Source: DP-19 sp036496285 (GTDB lineage: Bacteria > Desulfobacterota > Binatia > UTPRO1). From it: a stretch of DNA of 64,000 nt. Below, piece after piece: positions 25,910 through 36,291 of the stretch. Under the pieces are notes generated by a model that saw nothing but the letters and a program-made list of their open reading frames with translations, was not told the DNA's origin and did not search any database. Positions within the stretch are counted from its first letter, which is position 1. Each line of letters opens with the position of its first letter. The position numbers and the translations under genes were made by a program. The stretch is taken from positions 1 through 64,000 of the forward strand of contig DASXLI010000098.1 in assembly GCA_036496285.1 (NCBI GenBank). Direction: 5' to 3'.

Positions 25910-26704
25910 ATGCGGAACACGAACGGACACAAGGGCTTGAAGGGGCGCGTGCTGGCGGCGGCGCTGTGCACGATGGTCGGTAGCGCAAGCGCCGCGCATG
26001 CAGCGTACGTGCGGGGCACGAGCGGCGACGATCTGCTCTTCGGCCTCGACGACGACACCCAGGCGAACGCGCAGATCCAGCCGGCGGGCGTCACCGCCAA
26101 TCAGAGCCTCGACAAGTCGGACGTCATCGAGGGCGGCGCCGGTGACGACGTGCTCGTCGGCCTCGGCGGCAGCGACGTGCTGATCGGCGGCCCCGGCAAC
26201 GACATCATCGTCGGCGGCACCGAGCAGGGCGTCACGCCGAACAGCGATACGATGATCGGCGGCGACGGCAACGACATCGCGCTCTGGCGCGGCGGCGACG
26301 GCAGCGAGGCGTTCATCGGCGGCAAGGGCAACGCCGATGCGCTCATCTTCGGCAACATCGATCGCGACGCCAGCAACATCCCGGTCATCAGCCCGACGAC
26401 CGGCAAGCACGCGAAGACCGGCATCCCCACCGCCGACGTCACCAACCAGGGCGGCTGGTGCGAGGTCGAGCGCGTGCAGGATCCCGACTTCGGCTACCAG
26501 TTCCTGATCCGCTTCTTCCTGCGGGCGACCGGCAACCTCGCGGTCACCGTCCGTACACTCGACGTCGAGCAGGTCTACTGCACGAGCGTCGCTGGCGGGC
26601 AGATCACCTTCGCCGATCTGACGGCGGCCGACCCGCAGTTCGAGGTCGTCTCGCTCGATGCCGTGAAGAAGATCAACCCGACGGTCGGCAAGATCATCCG
26701 CTAG
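25910..26704 (+). CDS. Secreted RTX-like (haemolysin-type) calcium-binding protein
   Basis: 264 residues. An N-terminal signal (VLAAALCTMVGSASAAHAA) precedes about five Gly/Asp nonapeptide-like repeats: GTSGDDLLFG, GGAGDDVLVG, GGSDVLIGGPGNDIIVGG and GGDGNDIALW. These build a calcium-binding parallel beta-roll. The C-terminal 110 residues form a separate domain with two cysteines. Classic RTX proteins use a type I C-terminal signal; here an N-terminal signal suggests Sec export instead. A strong AAAGGAGAGG lies before the ATG. Confidence 0.8.
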   Translation: MRNTNGHKGLKGRVLAAALCTMVGSASAAHAAYVRGTSGDDLLFGLDDDTQANAQIQPAGVTANQSLDKSDVIEGGAGDDVLVGLGGSDVLIGGPGNDIIVGGTEQGVTPNSDTMIGGDGNDIALWRGGDGSEAFIGGKGNADALIFGNIDRDASNIPVISPTTGKHAKTGIPTADVTNQGGWCEVERVQDPDFGYQFLIRFFLRATGNLAVTVRTLDVEQVYCTSVAGGQITFADLTAADPQFEVVSLDAVKKINPTVGKIIR

Positions 26705-26728
26705 CCGACCCGACTCCCCCCGCCACCC

Positions 26729-26759
26729 GGGGCGGCGCGGCCGAGTGCCGCGCCGCCCC
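26729..26759. terminator. 13-bp perfect GC hairpin after the RTX-like gene
   Basis: GGGGCGGCGCGGC and GCCGCGCCGCCCC enclose CGAGT. The hairpin lies 25 nt after the stop at 26704 and is followed by GTTCCCATTT, a weak T-rich tail. It is the strongest hairpin noticed in the window and probably terminates the RTX transcript before the gene at 26787. Confidence 0.65.
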
Positions 26760-26786
26760 GTTCCCATTTCAAAGGAGGGACCGATC

Positions 26787-27116
26787 ATGCACCAGCTCCA
26801 GCAGGCGTCACCCCGCGGCCTCGCGATTCTGCCCGGGCAGATCCCCGGCGGCCAGCGCCTCGACGGCGAGACGTCGGGAGTGCGGGCACTCCTCCTCGCG
26901 ATCCTGGAGGACGCCGCCCGCTGCATCGCCCGCGGCCGGACCCCCCGCCGGCGGCGCGACCGCAGCCGCGGCAGCGAGGCCGAGGCCTGGTTGCGGTCCG
27001 ACGACCGCACGTGGCCGTTCTCGTTCGCCAACATCAGCGACGGGCTCGGCATCGACACGGACGGCCTCCGCGAGCACCTCCTGCAGCGCGGCCTGCTCGA
27101 CCGGCCACGCCCGTGA
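26787..27116 (+). CDS. Conserved-looking hypothetical protein, 109 aa
   Basis: Small, basic and soluble. It has an Arg-rich centre (GRTPRRRRDRSRG) followed by an acidic/aromatic segment, EAWLRSDDRTWPFSFANI, and a helix DGLREHLLQRGL. That arrangement could be a small winged-helix-like DNA- or RNA-binding protein, but no family is recognised. ATG 26787 has AAAGGAGGG upstream. It is followed after 31 nt by the DUF2845 gene. Confidence 0.6.
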   Translation: MHQLQQASPRGLAILPGQIPGGQRLDGETSGVRALLLAILEDAARCIARGRTPRRRRDRSRGSEAEAWLRSDDRTWPFSFANISDGLGIDTDGLREHLLQRGLLDRPRP

Positions 27117-27147
27117 GGCGCGGCCGCGACCGACGAGCGGAGGACCC

Positions 27148-27483
27148 ATGAGGCGCGTGGGATGCATGGTCGGCGGCCTGGTGCTCGCCGCCCTCCTCGG
27201 CAGCGGCTCTGCCGCGCTCGCCGTGACGTCGTGGCAATGCGGCGCACGCCTCGTCGGCACCGGCCAGTCGCCCGCCGACGTCTACGCGCTCTGCGGCGAG
27301 CCGACCGAGCGATCGTTCGAGACCGAGCTCGTCACATTGCGCCTCGGCCGCGGCATCTACGTGAGCCGCGCCGTGCCGGTCGAGCGCTGGACGTACGACC
27401 GCGGGAGCCGCCGCCTCGTCCGCTACCTCACATTCCGCGACGGCCGCCTCGTCGACATCGACGAGGGCCGCCATGGCTACTGA
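27148..27483 (+). CDS. DUF2845 family exported protein
   Basis: 111 residues with a signal peptide (LVLAALLGSGSAALA). The mature protein shows the DUF2845 pattern: CGARLVGTGQSPADVYALCGEP, then ERWTYDRG and the strand pair LVRYLTFRDGRLVDID. Two cysteines may pair. Function unknown; likely periplasmic. ATG 27148 follows GCGGAGGA. Confidence 0.8.
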   Translation: MRRVGCMVGGLVLAALLGSGSAALAVTSWQCGARLVGTGQSPADVYALCGEPTERSFETELVTLRLGRGIYVSRAVPVERWTYDRGSRRLVRYLTFRDGRLVDIDEGRHGY

Positions 27484-27500
27484 TTCGGCTCGTTCTCGGC

Positions 27501-28226
27501 TCAGCCCATCCACGCCAAGGCACGTTCCAGGGCCTCACGTCCGCCGTCCGGGATCCACTCACCGTGCGCAATGATTACGCGCCGGGGATTCCAGGCGAGA
27601 AGGTCGTGCCTGGCTGTGCGTGCGCGGGATCGGTTCCAGAACGAGAGGCGCCAATCACGTGGCGTGCTGCCGTTCGGTCCGACCACGCCGCCCAGGGTCA
27701 TAACTATGCGACGCCAGCCGTGCAACGTGGCGGGATCGAAGCGTTGGACGAGGTCCGTCACGAGGGCTGTACGCGAAGCGCGATGAAAGAACACCACCTC
27801 GTCCATGAACACACTGCCATGGAAGAGTACCTGGTCGATCTCCTCTGCCCAAGCGGGATCGGGCTCGTCGCCGAGTTCCCCAGCGAAGCGTAGATCATGG
27901 CGGCGCTTCGCGAGCCCCGGCGAAGCGTAGAGCTTGGCCGTGGACCAGGCGTGGGCCCACTCCCGGAGAAAGAGATGGTGCAGTTTGTTGGGGGACACGA
28001 GGTAGCGCACGGAACCGAGCTCGTTCACCGCAGCCTTCAACCCCTCGTCGAGCCGGATAGGCGACCACACCCACAGGTCTCCATCCGACAGCCGCACGAC
28101 GGTCATGCGGGTTGGGTACGGCACGCCGAAGAACGACACGCTCGATCCGTCGGCGATCCAGATGTCGCGGTCGACTTCCGCGAGCAAGCCGCCAGTGTGC
28201 TCCCGAAGCGTTGAGTGAGTGTCCAA
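27501..28226 (-). CDS. DUF4336 protein (metallo-beta-lactamase-like fold)
   Basis: About 241 residues from TTG 28226; the frame is open to ATG 28304 and further upstream, but family members begin close to this position. Hallmarks: FFGVPYPTRMTVVRLSDGDLWVWSP, VRYLVSPNKLHHLFL, the FHGSVFMDEVVFFHRASRTALVTDL segment (read in two parts) and RRVIIAHGEWI. The family has the lactonase/beta-lactamase-like fold with partly altered metal ligands; no substrate is known. The stop is 18 nt from the convergent DUF2845 stop. Confidence 0.8.
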   Translation of the reverse strand: MDTHSTLREHTGGLLAEVDRDIWIADGSSVSFFGVPYPTRMTVVRLSDGDLWVWSPIRLDEGLKAAVNELGSVRYLVSPNKLHHLFLREWAHAWSTAKLYASPGLAKRRHDLRFAGELGDEPDPAWAEEIDQVLFHGSVFMDEVVFFHRASRTALVTDLVQRFDPATLHGWRRIVMTLGGVVGPNGSTPRDWRLSFWNRSRARTARHDLLAWNPRRVIIAHGEWIPDGGREALERALAWMG

Positions 28227-28469
28227 GTGGGGCGATCGTCGCTCAGCTTCTGCTCGCGGCGAGTCTCGCGCGCCCACAATCCACGTATCCCTTCTTCTCC
28301 TCATGGACGCAAAGGGGATCGCGAAGCGCGACGACTTTGGACCTTGCGTTCTCACCCCTCTCGGACGCGTCACTCCTCCCTATTTGTGGGGCTCCTCCTC
28401 CGTGACCGTGAGCGCCTACGAACGGTCATATGGATACAGATACGGGACCCCCCGCAGAGGAGAGAACCC

Positions 28470-30401
<1,932 letters not shown>

Positions 30402-30471
30402 CCACGGCTGGGTTGCCAAGCCCGGCAACGCCTGCTCAACTCCGCGCGTTCCGCACGACGGAGGATCGAGC

Positions 30472-31338
30472 ATGCGTATCGCGGTCGTCACCGGCACCAG
30501 CACCGGCATCGGACTCGCCACCAGCCTCGCGCTCGCGCGCGCCGGATACCGTGTCTGCGCGGGCATGCGGAACCTCGCCAAGGCGGAGCCGCTCCGCGCC
30601 GCGGCCGCGGCAGAGAAGCTGCCGATCGAGGTCGTCGCGCTCGACGTGACGGAGCCCGCCTCGGTCGATGCGGCGTTCGCGCGCATCGCGGCCGAGGGTC
30701 CGATCGACGTGCTCGTCAACAATGCGGGGATCGGCGGCGCGTCGCCGCTCGAGCTCACCCCCGACGACGAGCACCACCGCATGTTCGAGACCAACTACTT
30801 CGGCGCGGTCCGCTGCATCCAGGCCGTCCTGCCCAGCATGCGCGAGCGCCGCGCCGGCACGATCGTCAACGTCACCTCGATCGCCGGCTTGCAAGCGACC
30901 CCCAACCAGATCGCCTACTCGGCCTCCAAGTGGGCGCTCGAGTGCCTGGGTGAGGCGCTCGCGCACGAGGTGCGGCGCTTCGGCATCCGCGTCGTCAACA
31001 TCGAGCCCGGCGTCGTGATGACGAGCATCTTCGAGAACTCGCAGGAGGCGACGCGCTACGACAAGACGTCGCCCTATCAGCCGATCATGCGCCGCAACGG
31101 CAAGATGTTCGCGGCCGGGTTCCGCGAGGCGGCGCAGCCCGACCTGGTCGCCACGACGATCCTCACGGCGATAGCCACTCCCGAGTATCGCTTGCGCTGG
31201 CCGGTCGGCGCGGACGCGGTCGGACTGCGCGAGGGACGGCGCCGGATCTCCGACGAGGAGTGGGTCGCGATGGGCGACGAGCTCTCCGACGAGGAGTACA
31301 ACCGGCGCTTCCTCGAGTACTTCGGCATCCCGCTCTGA
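30472..31338 (+). CDS. SDR-family oxidoreductase
   Basis: 288 residues. TGTSTGIG binds the cofactor, NNAGIGG follows, and the catalytic residues appear as VTSIAG and YSASK. The long C-terminal extension (EEWVAMGDELSDEEYNRRF) is unusual for a FabG-like enzyme and is seen in some retinol-dehydrogenase-like SDRs. Substrate unknown. GGAGG precedes ATG 30472. The gene follows the di-haem cytochrome by 70 nt. Confidence 0.9.
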   Translation: MRIAVVTGTSTGIGLATSLALARAGYRVCAGMRNLAKAEPLRAAAAAEKLPIEVVALDVTEPASVDAAFARIAAEGPIDVLVNNAGIGGASPLELTPDDEHHRMFETNYFGAVRCIQAVLPSMRERRAGTIVNVTSIAGLQATPNQIAYSASKWALECLGEALAHEVRRFGIRVVNIEPGVVMTSIFENSQEATRYDKTSPYQPIMRRNGKMFAAGFREAAQPDLVATTILTAIATPEYRLRWPVGADAVGLREGRRRISDEEWVAMGDELSDEEYNRRFLEYFGIPL

Positions 31339-31384
31339 CGCGGCGCCGCCGGGGTGAGGCCGGCGGGCCGCGTCAGGTCGAACG

Positions 31385-32503
31385 TCAGGGCAGCGGAACG
31401 GTGCCCGAGCAGTAGAGGTCGCGCGTCTCGCTCTCGGCCTCGTCGACGACCCGGTCGGCGAGCACCGACTGGTGCGCGCCGTCGAGGCAGGCCGGGCAGA
31501 TGCCCTTGCCGAGGAGCTTCTGCGACGCCGCGTCGTACTTGGCGCGGCACGACTTGACCGGCGTCGTCGTCTCGCAGCCGGCCAGATCGAAGGGCGCGCC
31601 CTTCAACGCCGCCGTCGCTTCCTTGAGCCGGCAGGTGCGGATGCAGGCGCCGAGCTTGCCGAGCGCCTTGCCGACCGTCTTCTCGCACTTCAGCGTGTCG
31701 CTGTCGGGGGGGACGAAGCCGTCGGGCGTCGCGGTCGGCGCCGGCGTCGCCGTGGGCGTCGGCGTCGCGACGGGCACGCACACATTGCCGGGCGCGCACA
31801 CGTCGCCGGAGGGACAATCGGCGTCGACGAGGCATCCGCCCGCCGGCTCGCAGTCGCCGTTCTGGCTGCAGACCCCGGAGCGGCATACGGTCGCGCCGTT
31901 CCCCTGCGAGCACGGTCCGTCGCCGTTGGCGAAGCCGCAGCTGTTGTCGCTGACGTCGCAGACGCCGCTCGCGCACACGAGCGCTCCCACGGCTGGGGTG
32001 CACGTCCCGTTGAGCGTCGGACTGGTGTGGGGCGGATCGCTCGGGATGGCGCCGCCGTTCGCGATCTTCGCCATGCAGGCGCCGGCACTCTCGTTGCACC
32101 ACTGGCTGCCCGAGCAGTCCGCGTCGACGACACAGCCGCCGGCGGGCTCACAGACGCCGCTCACGCTGCACGCGCCGGAGCGGCACACCACGCCGCCATT
32201 GCCCTGCGTACAGGGGCCGTGGAAGTCGGCGTCGCCGCAGCGATTGTCCGCGGTGTCGCACACGGCGCTCGCGCAGACCACGACGCCGGCCGGGACGGTG
32301 CACGTTCCGTTCAGCGTCGGGCTGTGCCCGGGATCGGTCGGGATCATGGAGCCGTTCGTGAGCTTCGCCTGGCAGGTGCCGTTGCTCGCCTGGCACCACT
32401 CCGAGGAGAGGCAATCGCCGTCGACGCTACAGGTCGTTGCGTGTGCGGCGGGGGTGAACAGCACGAGGGGCACGAGAGCGGCGAACACGGTCAGGAAACG
32501 CAT
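31385..32503 (-). CDS. Secreted Cys-rich repeat protein with C-terminal eight-Cys module
   Basis: 372 residues. A signal peptide (VFAALVPLVLFTPAAHA) precedes two tandem Cys-rich units of about 85 residues: the first contains DCLSSEWCQASNGTCQAKL and CRSGACSVSGVCEP, the second DCSGSQWCNESAGACMAKI and CRSGVCSQNGDCEP. A short Thr/Pro linker (TPTPTATPAPTATP) then leads to an eight-Cys module starting GFVPPD and ending YCSGTVPLP at the stop. The same module occurs twice in the gene at 42565. All cysteines suggest an extracellular disulphide-bonded protein; function unknown. ATG 32503 follows a GGAGGTCC. Confidence 0.75.
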   Translation of the reverse strand: MRFLTVFAALVPLVLFTPAAHATTCSVDGDCLSSEWCQASNGTCQAKLTNGSMIPTDPGHSPTLNGTCTVPAGVVVCASAVCDTADNRCGDADFHGPCTQGNGGVVCRSGACSVSGVCEPAGGCVVDADCSGSQWCNESAGACMAKIANGGAIPSDPPHTSPTLNGTCTPAVGALVCASGVCDVSDNSCGFANGDGPCSQGNGATVCRSGVCSQNGDCEPAGGCLVDADCPSGDVCAPGNVCVPVATPTPTATPAPTATPDGFVPPDSDTLKCEKTVGKALGKLGACIRTCRLKEATAALKGAPFDLAGCETTTPVKSCRAKYDAASQKLLGKGICPACLDGAHQSVLADRVVDEAESETRDLYCSGTVPLP

Positions 32504-32600
32504 CGGTAGGACCTCCGGAAGGGGCGCGCACGGGCGCAAGATGCAGCGTCTATAGAAGCGTCCCGAGCCCGCGTCAACGCAGGGTCGCCTGCTCGGGGTG

Positions 32601-33266
32601 CTACCCTGCCTTGACGACCGCGACGATCGCCGCGACGGCTCGCTGCACGTCGAGCGCGTCGGTGTTGATCACCAGGTCGTAGTGCGTCGGCAGCTCCTGC
32701 GTGACACCGTAGAAACGGTCGAGGTACTTGAGGCGCTGCCGATCGGACTCGGCGAGCACCCGGGCGTGCTCCTGCTCGGCAATGAGCTTGTTTGGCAGCC
32801 AGGCGCGTCGGACGCGCGTCGGCATCGACGCCGTCACATGCACCCGCAGCACGTCGGCGTGACCCTTCAGGGCCATGGAGGCCGCATGCGCGACGATCAC
32901 GACGTCACCGCGCTTGGCGATCTCCAGGATCGCATCCAGGATGAGATCACGGGCGTCGTCGAGCGGCGGTGGCGCCGGCGGGGGCTTCTCGGGATGGTAG
33001 TAGTCGGTGGGGGGCGGAAAGTACCCGGCGGCGTCGCCGGGAGGCACCGCGAGAGCACCGACGAGCGCGTCGACGAACCGTGCGAGCACCCCGGTGTAGT
33101 GTTCGGCGCTCGCGAGCGCGGCCGGGTCGATACCGGCGTTCGCGGCCGCAAGCGAGATCACCTCGTCGTCGACGTAGCGGAAGCCGAGCCGCTCGGCGAC
33201 GAGGCGGCCGACCGGCTCGCCGCCAGCCGCCGTCACCTGCGAGACGCACACCGCCCGATAGGTCAT
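32601..33266 (-). CDS. Cytidylate kinase-like family protein
   Basis: 221 residues, soluble. The start (VCVSQVTAAGGEPVGRLVAERLGFRYVDDEVI) follows the cytidylate_kin2 pattern, but the usual P-loop GxxGxGK is replaced by TAAGGEPV. Later VVIVAHAASMALKG and LRVHVTASMPTRVRR match the family. Members often sense or transfer phosphate to unknown substrates. A Pro-rich insertion lies near residue 90. ATG 33266 has GGAGGAG directly upstream; the lipoprotein gene at 33283 precedes it by 16 nt, so they are probably one operon. Confidence 0.78.
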   Translation of the reverse strand: MTYRAVCVSQVTAAGGEPVGRLVAERLGFRYVDDEVISLAAANAGIDPAALASAEHYTGVLARFVDALVGALAVPPGDAAGYFPPPTDYYHPEKPPPAPPPLDDARDLILDAILEIAKRGDVVIVAHAASMALKGHADVLRVHVTASMPTRVRRAWLPNKLIAEQEHARVLAESDRQRLKYLDRFYGVTQELPTHYDLVINTDALDVQRAVAAIVAVVKAG

Positions 33267-33282
33267 CGCTCCTCCACGACGA

Positions 33283-33543
33283 TCATCGCGGATGCTCCTG
33301 CACCCGCCCGTAGTACGTACGCCCGTGGGCATCGCCGCAGACGCACGAGTCGCCGTCGTAGACGCGCCCGGGAGCCGGGCACGTCGCCGTGTTGCCGTTC
33401 TGATCGAAGGCGAGGCAGCGGGGATACGCGTCGTCGATGACCATCGGCGTCCCGCCATGGACGCCCGGATGGCAGGACGCCAGGAAGAGCAAACCGAGCA
33501 GACCCGGCGAGAGCAACGCGAGCACGCGACGATGGACCGACAT
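33283..33543 (-). CDS. Small lipoprotein
   Basis: 86 residues with a lipoprotein signal: LLGLLFLASC supplies the lipobox. The mature part has five cysteines, including CLAFDQNGNTATCPAPG and CVCGDAHG, and no recognised domain. It is the first gene of a pair with the kinase-like gene. Confidence 0.6.
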   Translation of the reverse strand: MSVHRRVLALLSPGLLGLLFLASCHPGVHGGTPMVIDDAYPRCLAFDQNGNTATCPAPGRVYDGDSCVCGDAHGRTYYGRVQEHPR

Positions 33544-33591
33544 GCGCGGGCTCCTACCACTCGAGCCCCATCCGAGGCCAGCAGGCCAGGC

Positions 33592-33900
33592 TCAGCCGCG
33601 CACGCCGCGCACGAAAGTTCGCTCCTCGCGCAGGATCAGCCGCCGCTCCTCGGCAAAGGCGAAGTTCGCGCGACCCTCCGGGTCAGTACGCAGCCGCGCG
33701 CGATAGGCCTCGTAGTCGGCGAGGCTCGCGAAGCCGATGATGCCGTAGGCGACGTCGTTCGTGCCCTCGTGCGGCATGAAGTAGCCGAGCAGGTTGCCGC
33801 CGCAGCGCGGGATGATTACGAGCCACCTCCGCGCGTACTCCTCGAAGGCCCCCTTCTGGAAGGGATCGATCTGGTAGCGGATGACGCACGTCACGTTCAC
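33592..33900 (-). CDS. NIPSNAP family protein
   Basis: 102 residues in a dimeric alpha/beta-barrel fold: VTCVIRYQIDPFQKGAFEEYARRW, RCGGNLLGYFMPHEGTND and YEAYRARLRTDPEG. GTG 33900 is chosen because it overlaps the upstream stop (GTGA), indicating translational coupling with the isocitrate-lyase-superfamily gene. The longer open frame (to 34407) runs inside that gene and is a shadow. Function unknown. Confidence 0.82.
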   Translation of the reverse strand: MNVTCVIRYQIDPFQKGAFEEYARRWLVIIPRCGGNLLGYFMPHEGTNDVAYGIIGFASLADYEAYRARLRTDPEGRANFAFAEERRLILREERTFVRGVRG

Positions 33901-34709
33901 GACGGAAACGCCTCGTAGAGCCGGTCGATCGTGACGATGTCGCGCACGAAGGCGAACCGGCCGGCGCGCATCGCGGCGGCCCCGTCGAGAAAGGCGCGGA
34001 GCGCGAGCCGCGAGAGCGCGCCGCCGATGCTCACCCGCCGGACGCCGACCTCGGCGAGCTGCGCGAGCGTGATCGACGGATCGGCGAAGCCCATCACGAC
34101 GTTGACCGGACGACGGACGGCCGAGACGACGGTCCGCATCTGCTCCAGGGTGCGGAGCCCCGGCGCGTAGAGCACGCCGGCGCCGGCCGCCTCGAACGCC
34201 TGGAGGCGGCGGATCACCGCGTCGAGGTCCGCGTCGCCGTAGAAGAGGCTCTCGGCGCGGGCGGTCAGCACGAACGGCGCCGGCAACGCGCGCGCCGCCT
34301 CGACGGCCGCGGCGACGCGCTCGACGGCGAGCGTGAAGTCGTAGACGGGGCGCCGCGGGTCGTACGTGCCGTCCTCGATCGATCCGCCGACGGCGCCGCG
34401 CTCCCACGCGGCCGTGATCGCGCGCGCGGCGTCCTCGGGCGCATCGCCGAAGCCGTTCTCGAGGTCGGCGCTGATGGGAAGGTCCGTCGCCGCGACGATC
34501 GCCCCGCAGTTGTCGAGCAGCTCCCGCCCGCCGGCGCGGCGGCGCCCCAGCATGTTGGCGACGCCGAGGCTGGTCGTGCCCAGAGCCTCGAAGCCGAGGT
34601 GGGTGAGGAGACGGGCCGTCCCGGGGTCCCAGGGGTTCGGCAGCAGAAGCGGCTGATTGCGCTCGTGGAGCGCGCGGAAGCGCTTGGCGCGTTCGATGAT
34701 GTCGCTCAT
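33897..34709 (-). CDS. Isocitrate lyase / PEP mutase superfamily protein
   Basis: 270 residues, the length of short PEP-mutase-type members. Motifs: LPNPWDPGTARLL, FEALGTTSLGVAN, ISADLENGFGD, a GGSIEDGT segment with the metal-binding acidic residues, FVLTARAESLFYG and RVSIGGALSRLALRAF. Typical chemistry is C-C or C-P bond cleavage on 2-methylisocitrate- or oxaloacetate-like acids; the KKCG motif of isocitrate lyase is absent. Co-translated with the NIPSNAP gene and divergent from a LysR regulator, which probably controls it. Confidence 0.85.
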   Translation of the reverse strand: MSDIIERAKRFRALHERNQPLLLPNPWDPGTARLLTHLGFEALGTTSLGVANMLGRRRAGGRELLDNCGAIVAATDLPISADLENGFGDAPEDAARAITAAWERGAVGGSIEDGTYDPRRPVYDFTLAVERVAAAVEAARALPAPFVLTARAESLFYGDADLDAVIRRLQAFEAAGAGVLYAPGLRTLEQMRTVVSAVRRPVNVVMGFADPSITLAQLAEVGVRRVSIGGALSRLALRAFLDGAAAMRAGRFAFVRDIVTIDRLYEAFPS

Positions 34710-34779
34710 GACCGCACTCTGCCCTTGGCTGTAGTATCCGTCCAATGCATAATACTCTGATACTTCATCAGCTATTTGC
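34710..34779. promoter_or_regulatory. Divergent promoter region of the LysR regulator
   Basis: A 70-nt, relatively AT-rich gap separates the divergent starts at 34709 and 34780. An imperfect inverted repeat (ATGCATAATAC at 34745-34755, GATACTTCAT at 34759-34768) has the look of a LysR-type binding site. A LysR protein usually binds such a site and activates the divergent operon. Confidence 0.45.
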
Positions 34780-35703
34780 ATGACACTGGACGAGATCGAG
34801 ACCTTCCTCTCCATCGCCCGCCTCGGCGGTTTCACCGAGGCATCGCATGCCCTCACCCGCTCACAACCCGCGATAAGCCGCCGCATCCACCAGCTCGAGC
34901 AGTCGCTCGGCGCCGAGGTCTTTGAGCGCGTCGGCCACCGCGTATCGCTCACCGACGCCGGCCGGGTGCTCCTCCCCTACGCCGAGGCCGCGCTCGCCGC
35001 CGTCCGCGACGGCGAGCGTGCCGTGCGCGACACTCTCGGCGGCGCGAGCCCCCAGATCCTGAAGATCGCGATCGTCGGCACGCTCGCCGACTCGCATCTG
35101 GTCGAGGCGCTGCGCGCCTTCGAGGCACGCCATCCGGCCGCGTCGGTGGACCTCATGACCGCGACGAGTCGCGAGGTGAGCGCGCTCGTGCGAAACGGCG
35201 AGGCGCACCTCGGGCTGCGCTACTTCCCGGACGGCGACCCGCGCCTCGAGTCACGCACCCTCGGCGTCGAAAAGCTCCTCGTCGTCGTTCCCGCGGGCCA
35301 CCGCATCCGGCAACGGCGCCTGCGCAGCCTCCGCCGCCTCGAGGGCGAGCGTTGGCTCGGCTTCGCCCCCGAGCGCGGCCAGCCCGACTCCTTCGGCCGC
35401 CTCCTCGAGCGCACGCTCGTCGAGGCCGGCTTCGCCGATCCCCGCTACACGGCGGTCGACAGCCTGACCGCCCAGAAGCGCCTGGTCGAGGCGGGTCTCG
35501 GTGTCGCGCTCATGCCGAAGAGCAGCGTCCGCGAGGAGCTGCGTATCGGCAGCCTGCGGGCGATCGAGGTGCAGGGCCTGCGCCTCGCGCAGCCCGTCGT
35601 CGCGGTGCGGCGGCGCGACGGCTACGAAAGCCCGCTGGCAGCGGCGTTCCTCGCGTTGCTCCGGAAGTTCACGCCCGACCTGCATCGCGGCGACGGATCG
35701 TGA
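34780..35703 (+). CDS. LysR-family transcriptional regulator
   Basis: 307 residues. The N-terminal winged helix is canonical: ETFLSIARLGGFTEASHALTRSQPAISRRIHQLEQSLG (motif in pieces), with FERVGHRVSLTDAG after it. The effector domain is the standard periplasmic-binding-like fold, ending in VAVRRRDGYESPLAAAF. It diverges from the isocitrate-lyase-superfamily/NIPSNAP operon and is the likely regulator of it. The effector molecule is unknown. Confidence 0.92.
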   Translation: MTLDEIETFLSIARLGGFTEASHALTRSQPAISRRIHQLEQSLGAEVFERVGHRVSLTDAGRVLLPYAEAALAAVRDGERAVRDTLGGASPQILKIAIVGTLADSHLVEALRAFEARHPAASVDLMTATSREVSALVRNGEAHLGLRYFPDGDPRLESRTLGVEKLLVVVPAGHRIRQRRLRSLRRLEGERWLGFAPERGQPDSFGRLLERTLVEAGFADPRYTAVDSLTAQKRLVEAGLGVALMPKSSVREELRIGSLRAIEVQGLRLAQPVVAVRRRDGYESPLAAAFLALLRKFTPDLHRGDGS

Positions 35704-35715
35704 TAGGGAGGCGCC

Positions 35716-36153
35716 ATGTGGAGACCATGGCTCGTGTGCGCGGCCGCGGGCACCGCCCTCGCGTTGGCCGCGGCGACGCACGCGGAGAGCAGCGCCCCGG
35801 ATGCCACCCTCAAGCTGACCGGCCGCTCGGTTGCCGTCGGCGTGGGGATCACCTGGGGAAGCGGCACGCTCACGTTCCAGGGGAAGGACTACAAGGTCGG
35901 GGTCAAGGGACTCGCGGTCGGCGGCGTCGGCGTCACCACGGCCGAGGCGTCCGGGAGCGTCTACAGTCTCAAGAAGCTGAGCGACTTCGACGGCAACTAT
36001 ACGCTGCTCAGCTCAGGCGTCACCGCCGGCGCCGGCACCGGCCTCATCGCGATGAGCAACCCGAACGGCGTCACGATCGAGCTGGTGTCGAAGACGCAGG
36101 GCGTGCAGCTCAGCCTCGCGAGTGGTGGGGTGGAGTTGAAGCTCGAGAAGTAG
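35716..36153 (+). CDS. EipA/DUF1134-like exported protein (paralogue)
   Basis: 145 residues with a signal peptide (LALAAATHAE). The mature domain shares the motifs of the protein at 17312: VGITWGSGTLTFQGKDY, GVGVTTAEASGSVYSLKKL, SDFDGNYTLLSSG and GVTIELVSKTQGVQL. It begins 12 nt after the LysR stop with GGGAGG before its ATG, so it may ride on the same transcript. Function unknown; envelope-associated by family. Confidence 0.7.
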   Translation: MWRPWLVCAAAGTALALAAATHAESSAPDATLKLTGRSVAVGVGITWGSGTLTFQGKDYKVGVKGLAVGGVGVTTAEASGSVYSLKKLSDFDGNYTLLSSGVTAGAGTGLIAMSNPNGVTIELVSKTQGVQLSLASGGVELKLEK

Positions 36154-36291
36154 TCGATGCGGCCGCCGGCGACGCGATTGCCGCCGGCGTCACGGATGCA
36201 ACGCACCGTTCGCCCTGTCCAGCCGAGTTGCCGAGACCGGGACCAGGGCATGGCGTTTGCTGCGTGATCGATCGTCCCGGTCGCCTCGGCC

